Under the pieces are notes generated by a model. That model was given only the letters and a program-made list of their open reading frames with translations, did no database searches and was not told the origin of the DNA. A DNA stretch of 64,000 bases. Source: Corbicula japonica. Lineage: Eukaryota; Mollusca; Bivalvia; Venerida; Cyrenidae. Position 1 is the stretch's first letter; each line of letters opens with the position of its first letter. The stretch lies in contig JAZAYU010000062.1 in assembly GCA_038501625.1 (NCBI GenBank), positions 1,240,001 to 1,304,000 of the forward strand, read 5' to 3'. This document shows positions 57,501 to 63,212 of this stretch, in pieces. Made by a program: the position numbers and the translations under genes.

Positions 57501-58587
57501 ATAATTATAATTATAATTTATCATGACACCGTGATCATGTCCGTTCATTCTGTTAGCAATGACACAGTGAAATGCCCTCTCACACCTTGATTTAGGATAA
57601 AACCGATATTTTCGTACCTAAACGTGGAGTTCGACGCATGCGCACAACAATTTGAAAGAACTCTATTCTTGCAAATCACCCTGAGCGGGACACAGATAAC
57701 CAACTTTCACAAACCACTACTCAGCAAAAAGGAGTCAAGTAAAGTGACATAGATGACAAATTTATCACAAACAAGCCAGTTGGAACAACTTTCACGTGAT
57801 TCTTTCTATATGATTAAATCATTTTAAACTTCTCATGTCAATATAAATAAATGGCCTGCCAACTGGTGGACAACCGGAGTGGGCGTCATAAACTTGTCTT
57901 CTTATCCTCACTTTTTTCCAGGCCTTTTAATTCTTCAGTGTGAAAGTCCTGCCTTTTTAAACTTTAAGTCAGTCCAAGCATATGTCTTGTTTTCACAGGC
58001 CAACACTGGAGACACTGTTCAGACTGGTGAACAAGGCATACATTTAAATGATAAATGTGTGAGAAAGGGCAGAGCACATACTGATAATAGAAACCGGAAG
58101 CAACTTGATTGAAGGAAAACAGGGCACAGAGCTTCACACCTCAGTGTGCGGATAAACTAGAATGTGTCCTCGGATACTGATGCCCCCACTGCTGCAACAA
58201 CATTTGAAATAACAATGGGCCATAACTCTGGTAAAAATGGCCGCATCATCTGATCAGTCTGAATCTGATTGTTTAGGAGGAGTTTATGCCACAAGATTTG
58301 GAGAATATATGTATGAACATACGGACAAGTGCAACTCTATATGCTTCCCACTTTGTTGGGGCATAAAAATTAACAGTTAACTGATTATCTGGTTTAATGC
58401 AACCAGATAAATGTTGCCACATCCTTTTTTATTTGCATTGTGTCAGTGCAGTTTATCCATTAAAACAAGATGTGATGGATCTATGCCGACAACAAACCTG
58501 AGTGATTCGGTCTTCCTGAATCTGTTCCACTGTAAGAGTCCCTATCCCTCTAGACGTCGAGGGTTTCTGTGCAGCTGCCTGGCTCAT
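23740..58587 (-). CDS. AQR: RNA helicase Aquarius / intron-binding protein, complete gene span (34 coding exons)
   Basis: AQR is a superfamily-1 (UPF1-like) RNA helicase that joins the spliceosome through the intron-binding complex and contacts the intron upstream of the branch site. The 34 exons join without an internal stop into 1,393 residues (human AQR is about 1,485). The N-terminal half is the helical ARM-like and beta-barrel region. Helicase motifs follow: Walker A GPPGTGKT near residue 821, EEAAQ (motif II) near 1058, GDHHQLPP (III) near 1091, VDRYQGQQ (V) near 1257 and VAMSRAR (VI) near 1288. The C-terminus is short and basic (PPKQRKT) and lacks the long acidic, threonine-rich tail of vertebrates. 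Introns 4 and 18 carry minisatellites built from splice junctions. The gene spans about 34.8 kb and converges on PGM. Confidence 0.96.
24042..24147. repeat. Hairpin, two 50 nt arms, 6 nt loop
   Basis: Left arm starts TTGCTCACTGTCTGGCCAGT and pairs with the arm ending ACTGGCCAGAGAGTGAGCAA; 45 of 50 positions match. The loop is GGTCAA. It lies in the last AQR intron, or in the 3' UTR if the exon 33 read-through stop is used. Confidence 0.85.
24200..24404. mobile_element. Family-A MITE, diverged
   Basis: CTGTGCTGTCAGATCTAATC and CCTGATCAGACTGCATGGCA are recognisable; ends are decayed. Confidence 0.5.
24405..24527 (-). CDS. AQR: AQR coding exon 33
   Basis: Residues 1340-1380. Includes [20 protein letters not shown], aligning with PQMANFVYNMYMHLI. 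Acceptor ATTTCAG. The donor GTATGT was chosen because reading through meets a stop within about 17 codons; use of that read-through stop as an alternative end cannot be excluded. Confidence 0.85.
24570..24716. mobile_element. Family-A MITE, internally shortened
   Basis: ACAATTTACTCCATGGGAT at left, GGAGAAAATGGTTA at right; only one internal palindrome remains. In AQR intron 32. Confidence 0.6.
24917..24979 (-). CDS. AQR: AQR coding exon 32
   Basis: Residues 1319-1339, [20 protein letters not shown] then K. Matches the RPLHLHIIPTEPFPTTRK region. Acceptor TTTTCAG, donor GTAAAC. Confidence 0.92.
25394..25505 (-). CDS. AQR: AQR coding exon 31, helicase motif VI
   Basis: Residues 1281-1318. [20 protein letters not shown] then [17 protein letters not shown]. 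The SRAR arginines complete the ATPase site. Acceptor ATATTTCAG, donor GTAAGT. Confidence 0.97.
25755..25885 (-). repeat. tRNA-derived SINE relic
   Basis: On the - strand TGGCTAGCTCAGTTGG (A box) is followed closely by GTTTGAATCC (B box). The gap is too short for a tRNA, so a deletion has removed the middle. Confidence 0.5.
26010..26095 (-). CDS. AQR: AQR coding exon 30, helicase motif V
   Basis: Residues 1253-1280. [20 protein letters not shown] then RTRTVGHL. Acceptor CTTTCAG, donor GTACAG, ends in phase 2. Confidence 0.97.
26298..26402. mobile_element. Family-A MITE fragment
   Basis: AACTCTTTACTCCATATATACC, with the middle lost; AQR intron 29. Confidence 0.5.
26498..26668 (-). CDS. AQR: AQR coding exon 29
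   Basis: Residues 1196-1252. Opens [20 protein letters not shown] and includes [20 protein letters not shown] (motif IV region). Acceptor TTTGTAG, donor GTATGT, phase 0. Confidence 0.95.
26834..27005 (-). CDS. AQR: AQR coding exon 28
   Basis: Residues 1138-1195. Includes [20 protein letters not shown] and [15 protein letters not shown]. Acceptor TGTTGCAG, donor GTAGAT. Confidence 0.96.
27533..27720 (-). CDS. AQR: AQR coding exon 27, helicase motif III
   Basis: Residues 1076-1137. Includes [20 protein letters not shown] and [20 protein letters not shown]. Acceptor TTTTGCAG, donor GTATGT, ends in phase 2. Confidence 0.97.
28388..28459 (-). CDS. AQR: AQR coding exon 26, helicase motif II
   Basis: Residues 1052-1075, [20 protein letters not shown] then LLLQ. 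EEAAQ replaces the DEAA/DEAD of other superfamily-1 enzymes, as in vertebrate AQR. Acceptor GTTTACAG, donor GTAGCA. Confidence 0.96.
28705..28839. mobile_element. Family-B fold-back element
   Basis: Arms AGTGCCCAAGGTTACAAAAC and AGTTTTATAACCTTTAGCCC; the core pairs CTCAAGCATCTGATTAGCTG with CAATCAGATGCTTGAG. In AQR intron 25. Confidence 0.75.
28981..29118 (-). CDS. AQR: AQR coding exon 25
   Basis: Residues 1006-1051. Opens [20 protein letters not shown] and ends [20 protein letters not shown] plus VTVGFK, the helicase segment before motif II. Acceptor ATTGTTAG, donor GTAGGC. Confidence 0.96.
29567..29722 (-). CDS. AQR: AQR coding exon 24
   Basis: Residues 954-1005. Includes [20 protein letters not shown] and [18 protein letters not shown]. 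Acceptor TGTTTTAG, donor GTTTGT. Confidence 0.95.
29945..30238 (-). CDS. AQR: AQR coding exon 23
   Basis: Residues 856-953, the longest exon. Opens [20 protein letters not shown], then [20 protein letters not shown] and [20 protein letters not shown]. Acceptor TACCTAG, donor GTATAA, phase 0. Confidence 0.97.
30729..30909 (-). CDS. AQR: AQR coding exon 22, Q motif and Walker A
   Basis: Residues 795-855. Encodes [20 protein letters not shown], the ATP-binding loop [20 protein letters not shown] and TLIVTHSNQ (motif Ia). Acceptor TGTACAG, donor GTAAGG. Confidence 0.97.
30968..31140. mobile_element. Family-A MITE lacking its right end
   Basis: TAACCCTTTCCTCTATAGAT at left; the second palindrome is cut after CCTGATCAGAAAG. 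AQR intron 21. Confidence 0.7.
31252..31389 (-). CDS. AQR: AQR coding exon 21, acidic/basic linker
   Basis: Residues 749-794. Opens [20 protein letters not shown], a charged low-complexity linker also present in vertebrates, and ends [17 protein letters not shown]. Acceptor ACTGCAG, donor GTCAGT, phase 2. Confidence 0.93.
31990..32121 (-). CDS. AQR: AQR coding exon 20
   Basis: Residues 705-748. Includes [20 protein letters not shown] and FPDHEITVE, matching [17 protein letters not shown]. Acceptor AATTTCAG, donor GTATAC. Confidence 0.94.
32122..33065 (-). other. AQR intron 19, no gene
   Basis: AT-rich. A short duplicated phrase, TTTAACTGGTCATTGACATG, occurs near 32377 and 32907. No exon or transposon was recognised. 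Confidence 0.5.
33066..33235 (-). CDS. AQR: AQR coding exon 19, beside an acceptor minisatellite
   Basis: Residues 649-704. Opens [20 protein letters not shown] and continues [20 protein letters not shown] then HDLILGYG. Acceptor AATTGTAG, donor GTAAGA, ends in phase 2. The first 30 nt and the acceptor are unit 1 of the 44 bp array at 33206-33692. Confidence 0.95.
33206..33692 (-). repeat. 44 bp minisatellite copying the exon 19 3' splice site
   Basis: Eleven units at strict 44 bp spacing (core GATTAT at 33209, 33253, 33297, then every 44 to 33649). On the coding strand each carries AATTGTAG|GATGTTTATGAG. The first unit is the real intron 18/exon 19 junction; the other ten lie upstream in intron 18. 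Most array copies differ from the exon by one base, and two match it there. Confidence 0.97.
34188..34294 (-). CDS. AQR: AQR coding exon 18
   Basis: Residues 613-648. Encodes [20 protein letters not shown] and PNQYQKDM; the FRVFLDPNQYQQDM motif is diagnostic of AQR. Acceptor TAATGTAG, donor GTAAGC. Confidence 0.96.
34545..34788. mobile_element. Family-A MITE, diverged
   Basis: GATCAGCTGGCACATTCATG and GCTGATCTGGATCTACACTG are retained; ends decayed (CTAGAGTAAAAGGTTA). AQR intron 17. Confidence 0.6.
34953..35120 (-). CDS. AQR: AQR coding exon 17
   Basis: Residues 557-612. Opens [20 protein letters not shown] and ends with [20 protein letters not shown] and VIEE. It is a few residues shorter in the middle than the vertebrate loop. 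Acceptor CTTTTAG, donor GTCAGT. Confidence 0.94.
35886..35985 (-). CDS. AQR: AQR coding exon 16
   Basis: Residues 524-556, [20 protein letters not shown] then [12 protein letters not shown]; part of the beta-barrel region. Acceptor GTTTAAG, donor GTAAGG, ends in phase 1. Confidence 0.94.
36111..36267. mobile_element. Family-B fold-back element, best copy
   Basis: Near-perfect palindrome about 157 bp long. TCTCAAATCTCAAGCATCTG, ATTGGCTGAAATGGCGACC, then CCATTTCAGCCAATCAGATC and TTGAGATTTGAGACTGATCT. The two central CCAAT boxes face each other. AQR intron 15, just upstream of exon 16. Confidence 0.85.
36333..36512. mobile_element. Family-A MITE, diverged
   Basis: TTTACCACATGCTATATGG at left and AGAGTGAATGTGTTAA at right; AQR intron 15. 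Confidence 0.5.
36535..36662 (-). CDS. AQR: AQR coding exon 15
   Basis: Residues 481-523. Opens [20 protein letters not shown] and ends [19 protein letters not shown]. Acceptor TTTTTCAG, donor GTAGGT. Confidence 0.95.
36738..36978. mobile_element. Family-A MITE
   Basis: TAACCCTTTACTCCATGGCT at left, TGGAGTTACTGTAAAGGATT at right; AQR intron 14. Confidence 0.7.
37584..37676 (-). CDS. AQR: AQR coding exon 14
   Basis: Residues 450-480, [20 protein letters not shown] then FNLFRLEST, almost invariant in the family. Acceptor TATTTTAG, donor GTAAGT, ends in phase 1. Confidence 0.96.
37905..38115. mobile_element. Family-A MITE feeding the 43 bp array
   Basis: CACAGTGTAGATCCAATTAG ... CTGACCTGGTTCTACACTGG. 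Its outer end, GTCCGACATGGGATAAAACC onward, is the first unit of the array at 38083-38470. Confidence 0.65.
38083..38470. repeat. 43 bp minisatellite, 9 copies
   Basis: GGTCCGACATGGGATAAAAC recurs at 38083, 38126, 38169, 38212, 38255, 38298, 38341, 38384 and 38427, nearly identical. The period is not a multiple of three yet all three - frames are open, which explains the overlapping open frames here. AQR intron 13. Confidence 0.97.
38570..38815. mobile_element. Family-A MITE, diverged
   Basis: ATTTACTTCATAGATATATC at left; AGATCCAGATCAGCTGG and CAGCAGATCTGGATCTTAAC inside; AQR intron 13. Confidence 0.6.
38992..39112 (-). CDS. AQR: AQR coding exon 13
   Basis: Residues 410-449. Includes [20 protein letters not shown] and [12 protein letters not shown], near identical to the vertebrate LNQMPLYPTE and [13 protein letters not shown] motifs. 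Acceptor ATGTTAG, donor GTATCA. Confidence 0.95.
39130..39310. mobile_element. Family-B fold-back element, decayed
   Basis: CCAGTCTCAAATATCAGACA, then CAGTCACAAATCTTAAGC; AQR intron 12. Confidence 0.45.
39567..39669 (-). CDS. AQR: AQR coding exon 12
   Basis: Residues 375-409. Encodes [20 protein letters not shown] and [11 protein letters not shown], matching the DKEFLLELLV segment of vertebrates. Acceptor TTTTCAG, donor GTAGGG. Confidence 0.93.
40265..40368 (-). CDS. AQR: AQR coding exon 11
   Basis: Residues 341-374, [20 protein letters not shown] then [14 protein letters not shown]. Acceptor ATTTTCAG, donor GTAAGT, ends in phase 2. Confidence 0.94.
40369..42090 (-). other. AQR intron 10, no recognisable feature
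   Basis: 1.7 kb of AT-rich DNA. Neither strand gave an exon, tandem array or inverted terminus that I could support. Confidence 0.5.
42091..42204 (-). CDS. AQR: AQR coding exon 10
   Basis: Residues 303-340, opening [20 protein letters not shown] and ending [11 protein letters not shown]. Acceptor GTTGCAG, donor GTAACA, phase 0. Confidence 0.94.
42890..42945. promoter_or_regulatory. Pair of CRE-like palindromes
   Basis: TGACGTCA occurs at about 42908 and again about 24 bp later. Upstream, near 42705, lies TCGTCCGCCATTTTG, a YY1-like word. No gene start was found nearby, so a role is unproven. Confidence 0.3.
43065..43200. repeat. Hairpin, two arms of about 62 nt
   Basis: TTATTTGGTTCCTTGAAAGG opens the left arm and CTGTCAAGAAACCAAATAA closes the right; about 56 of 62 positions pair. 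The loop is about 12 nt, rich in G and C. AQR intron 9, likely a fold-back MITE. Confidence 0.85.
43255..43483. mobile_element. Family-A palindromic MITE, reference copy
   Basis: 229 bp with terminal inverted repeats TAACCCTTTCCTCCATAGAC and TTTATAGAGGAAAGGGTTA. Inside are two tandem palindromes around TGATC: GTTTAGATCTAGATCAGCC / CTGATCATGATCTAAACTG, and CAGTGCAGAACCTGATCAG / CTGATCAGGATCTACACTG. It has no coding capacity. AQR intron 9, 18 bp downstream of exon 9's donor. Confidence 0.9.
43502..43680 (-). CDS. AQR: AQR coding exon 9
   Basis: Residues 243-302. Includes [20 protein letters not shown], then [14 protein letters not shown] and [10 protein letters not shown]. Acceptor GATACAG, donor GTTTGT. 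Confidence 0.94.
44215..44392 (-). CDS. AQR: AQR coding exon 8
   Basis: Residues 184-242. Includes [20 protein letters not shown] and [18 protein letters not shown]. Acceptor TATCTAG, donor GTAACT, ends in phase 1. The start, facing the vertebrate GLQLARLELELKK segment, is more divergent. Confidence 0.92.
44644..44712 (-). CDS. AQR: AQR coding exon 7
   Basis: Residues 161-183, [20 protein letters not shown] followed by LIP. Matches the VDLIRSQVQQLVSLPMW region. Acceptor ATTTCAG, donor GTAAGT. Confidence 0.93.
45041..45258. mobile_element. Family-A MITE, diverged
   Basis: TTTATCTCTTTACTCTGGGG at left; GCCGACTGATCTGGATTTAC inside; AQR intron 6. Confidence 0.55.
45524..45655 (-). CDS. AQR: AQR coding exon 6
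   Basis: Residues 117-160, opening [20 protein letters not shown] and ending [22 protein letters not shown] is the matching vertebrate motif. Acceptor TATTTCAG, donor GTAAGT. Confidence 0.94.
45866..46993. mobile_element. TA-flanked pogo/Tigger-like element (1,128 bp)
   Basis: Termini CACTGCAAACTCTTTATAAC and ATATAGAGTTCGCAGTG are inverted repeats of about 27 bp flanked by TA. The CTCT..TATAACG end is typical of pogo-type elements. The interior is related to 13750-14040. AQR intron 5. Confidence 0.8.
47481..47555 (-). CDS. AQR: AQR coding exon 5
   Basis: Residues 92-116, [20 protein letters not shown] followed by VPPWS; the vertebrate counterpart contains LMSICCMVNEKFRE. Acceptor ATTCCAG, donor GTAAGT, phase 0. 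Confidence 0.93.
47605..48440. mobile_element. Transposon terminus followed by about 159 bp tandem units
   Basis: ACAGTGAAACCCCTGTATTA at 47603 is a pogo-like end without a matching partner. Then about four units share CCAAGTACAAAAAGG and TTGAAAGTTTCATGA, closing with ACGGACCGATGGACTG. AQR intron 4. Confidence 0.6.
48640..49594 (-). repeat. 48 bp minisatellite copying the exon 4 end and its 5' splice site
   Basis: About 20 units, each holding the last 19 nt of AQR exon 4, the junction CAAG|GTAGTG and about 29 nt of intron. Roughly 15 units keep the GT. Others have CAAG|AT, and two units are shortened. The period is divisible by three, so the + strand shows a long open frame with a 16-residue repeat; see rejected items. 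Confidence 0.95.
49576..49621 (-). CDS. AQR: AQR coding exon 4 (46 nt micro-exon at the edge of a minisatellite)
   Basis: Residues 76-91, [16 protein letters not shown], matching SQYLENYLW of vertebrate AQR. Acceptor CTATTTCAG, donor CAAG|GTAGTG, phase 0 at the end. The last 19 nt and the 5' splice site are the first unit of the 48 bp array that fills the start of intron 4. Confidence 0.9.
49865..50016. mobile_element. Family-B fold-back element
   Basis: Arms CCAGGTTATAAAACTGCGC and CTCAGTTTTATAACCTTCAG, with opposed CTGATTGGCTCAAATGG and CCATTTCAGCCAATCAG. A further TTTTATAACCTTGGGGCC end at about 50060 suggests a partial second copy. AQR intron 3. Confidence 0.8.
50265..50455. mobile_element. 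Family-A MITE, diverged
   Basis: TAACCTGTTGATCCAAATAT at left; CACTGATCTTGATCTACACT inside; AQR intron 3. Confidence 0.55.
50748..50824 (-). CDS. AQR: AQR coding exon 3
   Basis: Residues 51-75, [20 protein letters not shown] followed by MMLEF. Acceptor AATACAG, donor GTATTG, ends in phase 2. Intron 2 before it holds the composite element at 51310-55590. Confidence 0.9.
51437..51518. repeat. (AT)41 microsatellite
   Basis: 82 bp of uninterrupted AT, inside the composite element. Confidence 0.98.
51559..54242. mobile_element. Minisatellite-core element, about 169 bp unit, 14 copies
   Basis: Outer ends TATCCCCCGCCGA and TCGGCGGGGGATA form an inverted pair. The core phrase AACTCTGTGTTAAA recurs 14 times from about 51860 to 54026, usually at 167-171 bp, with the cleanest copies at the right. 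A GACGGACGGAC stretch precedes the right end. Nested in the composite element. Confidence 0.85.
54544..54576. repeat. (AC)n(AT)n microsatellite
   Basis: ACACACACACA followed by about ten AT units. Confidence 0.9.
54580..55520. repeat. Large inverted array, about 147 bp units on each arm
   Basis: Left units carry TGACCTTGACCTTTGACCTA (near 54737 and 54884); the same phrase is inverted at about 55050, 55200, 55345 and 55490. The symmetry centre is GACCTACTGATTTTGATGTC near 55045. Each unit includes AAAACCGTTTCC or its complement. Confidence 0.85.
55528..55546. repeat. 19-base G run
   Basis: Uninterrupted G tract next to the right terminus of the composite element; could form a G-quadruplex. 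Confidence 0.9.
56032..56091 (-). CDS. AQR: AQR coding exon 2
   Basis: Residues 31-50, [20 protein letters not shown], aligning with the conserved LACKYWAP region. Acceptor TTTTTCAG, donor GTATTC, phase 0 at both ends. Confidence 0.88.
56092..58189 (-). other. AQR intron 1, no gene
   Basis: AT-rich, no exon recognised. Short repeated words around GGAGATTTTGCC occur at about 57258-57340. Confidence 0.5.
58190..58368. mobile_element. Single-unit copy of the 15.7 kb element family
   Basis: GGGCCATAACTCTGG core, then ACGGACAAGTGCAACTCTAT and GCTTCCCACTTTGTTGGGGC, the inverse of the left end at 15716. Confidence 0.7.
58498..58587 (-). CDS. AQR: AQR coding exon 1, start codon
   Basis: Residues 1-30, opening [20 protein letters not shown] and ending EDRITQ in phase 0 before donor GTTTGT. 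ATG at 58587 was chosen because it gives an N-terminus of the family's usual length. The frame stays open upstream, and an acceptor-like TATTATAG lies about 23 nt before the ATG, so a non-coding 5' exon further out is likely. Confidence 0.85.
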
Positions 58588-58901
58588 ACCTGCTGTTTGG
58601 TAATCACCTATAATAAAATATTTATGTTCAAAAAGCAGTCTTTTCATTGGTAGCAGGTAAAACTATGTTATCTTTTATTTATACAACAATTCGGATCATA
58701 ATTATACCAAATTAAATAGATGTTGTAAATCTTTGTTTTACATTGAAAACTATTTTGCAGATGGTTATCAGAAAAGTTTAAAAGATAGCAGGTCCTATTG
58801 TAAGATTGTAAGAAGGAAAGCAACATAATTTACAATGAAATTGAAATATTAGAAAGGGGCAAAATTGTTTGGCATTATATACACTTTAAAAGTTTCAATC
58901 C

Positions 58902-59104
58902 ATGAATCATAATCCAGATCAGCCGGCACATGCATGCCATCAAATCAGGATCTGCAGTGGTCGAATTTTGGTCAGAAATAACCTAACGAATCATAAAGCG
59001 AACAGTGCAGATCCTGATCAGAGGGCAGGGATGTGCCGGCTGATCTGGATCTACACTGTTCGCCCATGCAATAAAGGTGTGTCTATGGAGGAAAGGGTTA
59101 AAAT
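58902..59104. mobile_element. Family-A MITE upstream of AQR
   Basis: Begins inside the element at CCAGATCAGCCGGCACATGC. The right end TATGGAGGAAAGGGTTAAAA is repeated twice in tandem (22 bp step). About 300 bp upstream of the AQR start codon. Confidence 0.75.
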
Positions 59105-59955
59105 GTTCTATGGAGGAAAGGGTTAAAATGTAATTAAAAAAATACATGGCAGGAATTCAGTATTCCTATGTCAAACAACAGCATGATGTTTGAATAAAAT
59201 TCAAACAAGAGATAGCTTACTTGTTTCAGCAGGCTAAATGGTTCTGCATAATTAAAAACTGTATTTGAAATGTTAGGAAAGCTAATCAAAATTGTTAAAA
59301 TAGCTAATTCTGTATATCTTATTAATTCTTTTTTAATGCTTTATTTGTGCAAATTAGACTGATTGATATTGGATATTTTCCCCAAGTCATTAATTGTATT
59401 GCTTTTGTTTGTTTCTTAGTGCTGCACAAGCCTTATACAAAATTGTTTGTTGAATCACTAAGTTCATAAAAGATAAAAAAAAAAGTAAGATGTGCACTAA
59501 CAACAACATCATACTTTTGCAGAAATAAATTTTCTAAGGTTATAAATAAACTAATCATGAGGTCATTGAGATGAAATAAACCTGCCAACTTTACTGATAA
59601 TTTGTCAGAGTCTCTGGAATTTAAATTTATTTATTAATACATGCACACAATATTGAATAGCAAATTTATGGTTCTATTATAATTTTTTTTGTAGATTTTC
59701 TGCCATTGTTTGATTAGAGCCATATACTCTATCAATCTGGCTAATTTATTTGACTCACTTTTGACTCACCATGATGAGGATGCAAGTATTTACAAGATTC
59801 AATAAAAGTTGGCCCATTACAAAACTTAACCACAAATTATTAACTGACAAAATATCTTGCAGAAACATGACATTAATCATGCTCCACCATGAAGCTGTTG
59901 TTCCTGTCTTGGTAAATGATCATGAAAACAAGTTAACTTGTGAGCGAATCCTCAC
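59105..59955. other. AQR upstream region, no gene seen
   Basis: AT-rich, without coding signal. No convincing promoter element could be assigned. Confidence 0.45.
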
Positions 59956-59957
59956 TA

Positions 59958-60922
59958 GTGATACCCCCGCTTTGAGAAATATGACTTTCAAAATGTAATT
60001 TGCTTTTTTCATATGTATAGAGGGTGTCAAATTTGTTTGAGTATTTACCTTTATAATATAAATACATAAAGATATAAAATATCAGGCTGCTGCATGTTAA
60101 AGTTGCTAGTTGCTTAGAAAACTGCAACAGAAATTGTGCAAGTATGTCAACTATGTGTAAAAATATAAGTATTCAGTAAACAGGAAGTAGATGAGCAAGG
60201 AGGATAACATTGCTTTACACCATATGGGACTATAGGATAAAGCTTTATGCAAAAATATGGGGCTGCTGCATGTTATAGTTGCTTAGAAAACTGCGACAAA
60301 AATTGTGCATGTTTGTCATCTATGTGTAAAAATCTAAATATTTGGTAAACAGGAAGTAGAGGAGCAAGGAGCATAAAATTGCTTTACAACATATGGGACT
60401 ATAGGATAAAGCAATATGCAAAATATCTGACTTCTGCATGTTATAGTTGCTTAGAAAACTGCGACAGAAAATAAAGATGCCTTTTGGTTGATGTAATGCA
60501 CCTATATAGTAAAAATATCTAAAAATATTCAGTAAACAGGAAGTAGACAAGCAAGGAGCATAAAACTGCTTTACACCATTGGGGACTAAAGGATCAAGCA
60601 ATATACAAAACATCAGGCTGCTGCATGTTATAGTTGCTTGGAAAACTGCAACAGAAATAAAGATGCCCTTTGATTGATGTATAGTAACAAATCTAAAAAC
60701 ATTTGGTAATCAGGAAGTAGATGAGCAAGGAGCATAAAAATTAAAATCGCTTTACACCATATGGGACTATCGGATAAAGCAATTTAGTAATATGCAAATT
60801 ATCAGGTTGCTGCATGTTATACTTGCTCAGAAAATAGCGACAAAAATTTTGTTACGGACGGAAGAATAGACAAGGGTAAAACAGTATACACCCCTCTTCT
60901 TTGAAGCAGGGGTATAATAACC
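59958..60922. mobile_element. Minisatellite-core element, about 175 bp unit, 5 copies
   Basis: Left end TGATACCCCCGCTTTGAGA, right end CTTCTTTGAAGCAGGGGTAT. Units share GGCTGCTGCATGTTA, AGTTGCTTAGAAAACTGC and AACAGGAAGTAGATGAGCAA. A TTACGGACGGAAG stretch precedes the right end. Confidence 0.8.
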
Positions 60923-62316
60923 TGTTGTGAGTTAATCTCTATTGGGCTTCAATAGTTGGCAGGTCTGATGTAAATAAATTGAACAATTAATCATTAAGTT
61001 CATTCCAAATGCATGGTAAGCAATGGTAAGATTCTCTTTAAAGAATATTATATTAAAATAGGTTATAAAGGATTAACAAATGTTAAGGACTAAATCACTT
61101 GGTCTGTCCGAAATAGCTTATATCCGATTATTAGGATACGGATTTATCTGGAATTTAATGACATTCTCCATCCTAGAAAGGACTTTTAATAGATTAGAGA
61201 AGTATAAAAATGATGCAAAATAATAAAATAAATATCAACAATACATATACAAACGAAATTTCTTATGTGATCTAGAGCTTCAAAATGAAAACATGCAAAA
61301 TTCGTTTCAGTCTGAATGATCAGAGTCTTGTTTTCAACGATCGTGTTCATTAACAAACGTCTGTGTGAATCGACCGGTGTTCATCAATGACAACAACAAC
61401 CAGAACAACAACAAAGAATCATATACTCCATTGATAAATTGCGTTTTTAGAGATTTTGAGCATTTTATACAATTATAGGTAACATACTTGTATCATTAAT
61501 TAAATGTTTTTTTCAAATACCTGCAAATTCATGTTGAAGTGGTCATTTAGATCTTGCAGACTGTGTATGATTCATTGTTCTTTAGCAGCCGACATGACAA
61601 AAGAAAAGAACTTTGATCCCCAAGGATAAAATAATCGCTATATTGACACGTGAAGCTAAGAAGTTCGGATCATTATTTGGTTTTGAATCAGTGTATTTTA
61701 AAAGAGCTAGAAATATGTTAATAAGGTAATTTTTTTCACAGTTCTAAGTTAGAAAAAACCCTATGACATGATGAGATTAACCAAATGTGGATATTGATCT
61801 AATTATTTAAAATCAACATCTAATGACTACATTTATTCATAATTAGTGATATGTTCTAATGATAGAATACTTTTTCACAACCTTGCAGAATGTAACTAAA
61901 TCGTTGAATGGGAGAGGCAGGGGTATCAACCCCACAGATTTTGCATTGATTAGAGGGGTGGTACGATATACCCAAATCTTAGTAGTTTGAGATAAATCTT
62001 GACAAATTCTATATATTTTTTAGCTATCTTTTGTTGAAACTGAATAAAACAATCAAACTTTATATTCGAAGAATTTATATTTATTGAAATTTTGATTCAT
62101 TTTACTATCTTAAAGTACAGTTATATCCCTCCCCATATTGCTTATATGTTGCTTATTAATAGCTTCAAAAATCTTAAAAGTTAATTTATCAACATTTAAT
62201 AATTATTGTAGTCATCATCATCATCAGCAGCAGCATTATCATCAGTGTACAACTACTTTGTTTTTTATGTTTGGTGAAACATACAATTGCTAATAAAGAT
62301 TTATAGTATAAATGTA
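60923..62316. other. Intergenic region, no gene seen
   Basis: AT-rich. A possible - strand donor, TTTGCAG|GTATTT, lies at about 61521 and could end a non-coding first exon of AQR. This is speculative. Confidence 0.3.
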
Positions 62317-63210
62317 CAGTTCACACTCGTTGTGTCGAAGTCGTCGAGATATCCGAAGTTCGACACATCCGAATTGGCGCCAATGCACGAATATCATACC
62401 TATATGTTTCTAATGCTGCCATGATTGTGAGTGCTAGTACTCGTTTATGAACATTTCAGTTAATCAATAACTTTATCAAAACAGAACAGAAAAAAAAAAT
62501 AACTTGATAATATTTATTACATGTTAAAAAACATCATAGTTAAGTTTCAGTGTTTGTGTGACATCGTCGTCGTCTTTACTCTGAGTGTTAAAGTCGTCTC
62601 TCGTTATTTATTTATTACGTAAACTAATTCAAATTAATATTCACCCCATAATCGTTAATTTAGAGCTGTTTGTGCTTCAGTCTTGTTGAGTGAGAATTGA
62701 TTACGTTTGGATCATGTTTTTGCATTTGTTCTCCTAAACGGATGAACTCATATTTTATTGGCCTGGATGTCACAATGTCATGATTACTGTAATTAAATGT
62801 TGTTGATTTTTTAAACTGAAATTAATTGAATTTACGAATCCGAATATTTTACATCCGAATGCATTAAATTGCATTAAATAAGCGAATACTTTACCTTACA
62901 GGTGATAATAGTTAATTATTATTTAATAATGGTATCTTGTTTGCCGACAAGTTCTCTCTTTGAAGAACCCGCGCGCATTGTTCGACCGCGGCAAATTTCA
63001 CACTTCGACTTATCCGATGAATTTATATAGAATATTTTAGTCGGCGGGTTCTAAATTTAGTTCGACTTATGAAAACATTGTTTAAGTCGAATTCGAGTTA
63101 AGCGGCATAATATTATATGCAATAAGAACACATTTTGACGGGACCGTAAAATTAATTCGAGATAACCGATGTTTTGACTTAAGTGAGTTTGACACAACGA
63201 GTGTGGACTG
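62317..63210. mobile_element. TA-flanked pogo/Tigger-like element (894 bp)
   Basis: Termini CAGTTCACACTCGTTGTGTC and GACACAACGAGTGTGGACTG flanked by TA. CAGT...ACTG ends with a TA target fit the pogo group. Richer in CpG than its surroundings. No transposase frame. Confidence 0.8.
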
Positions 63211-63212
63211 TA

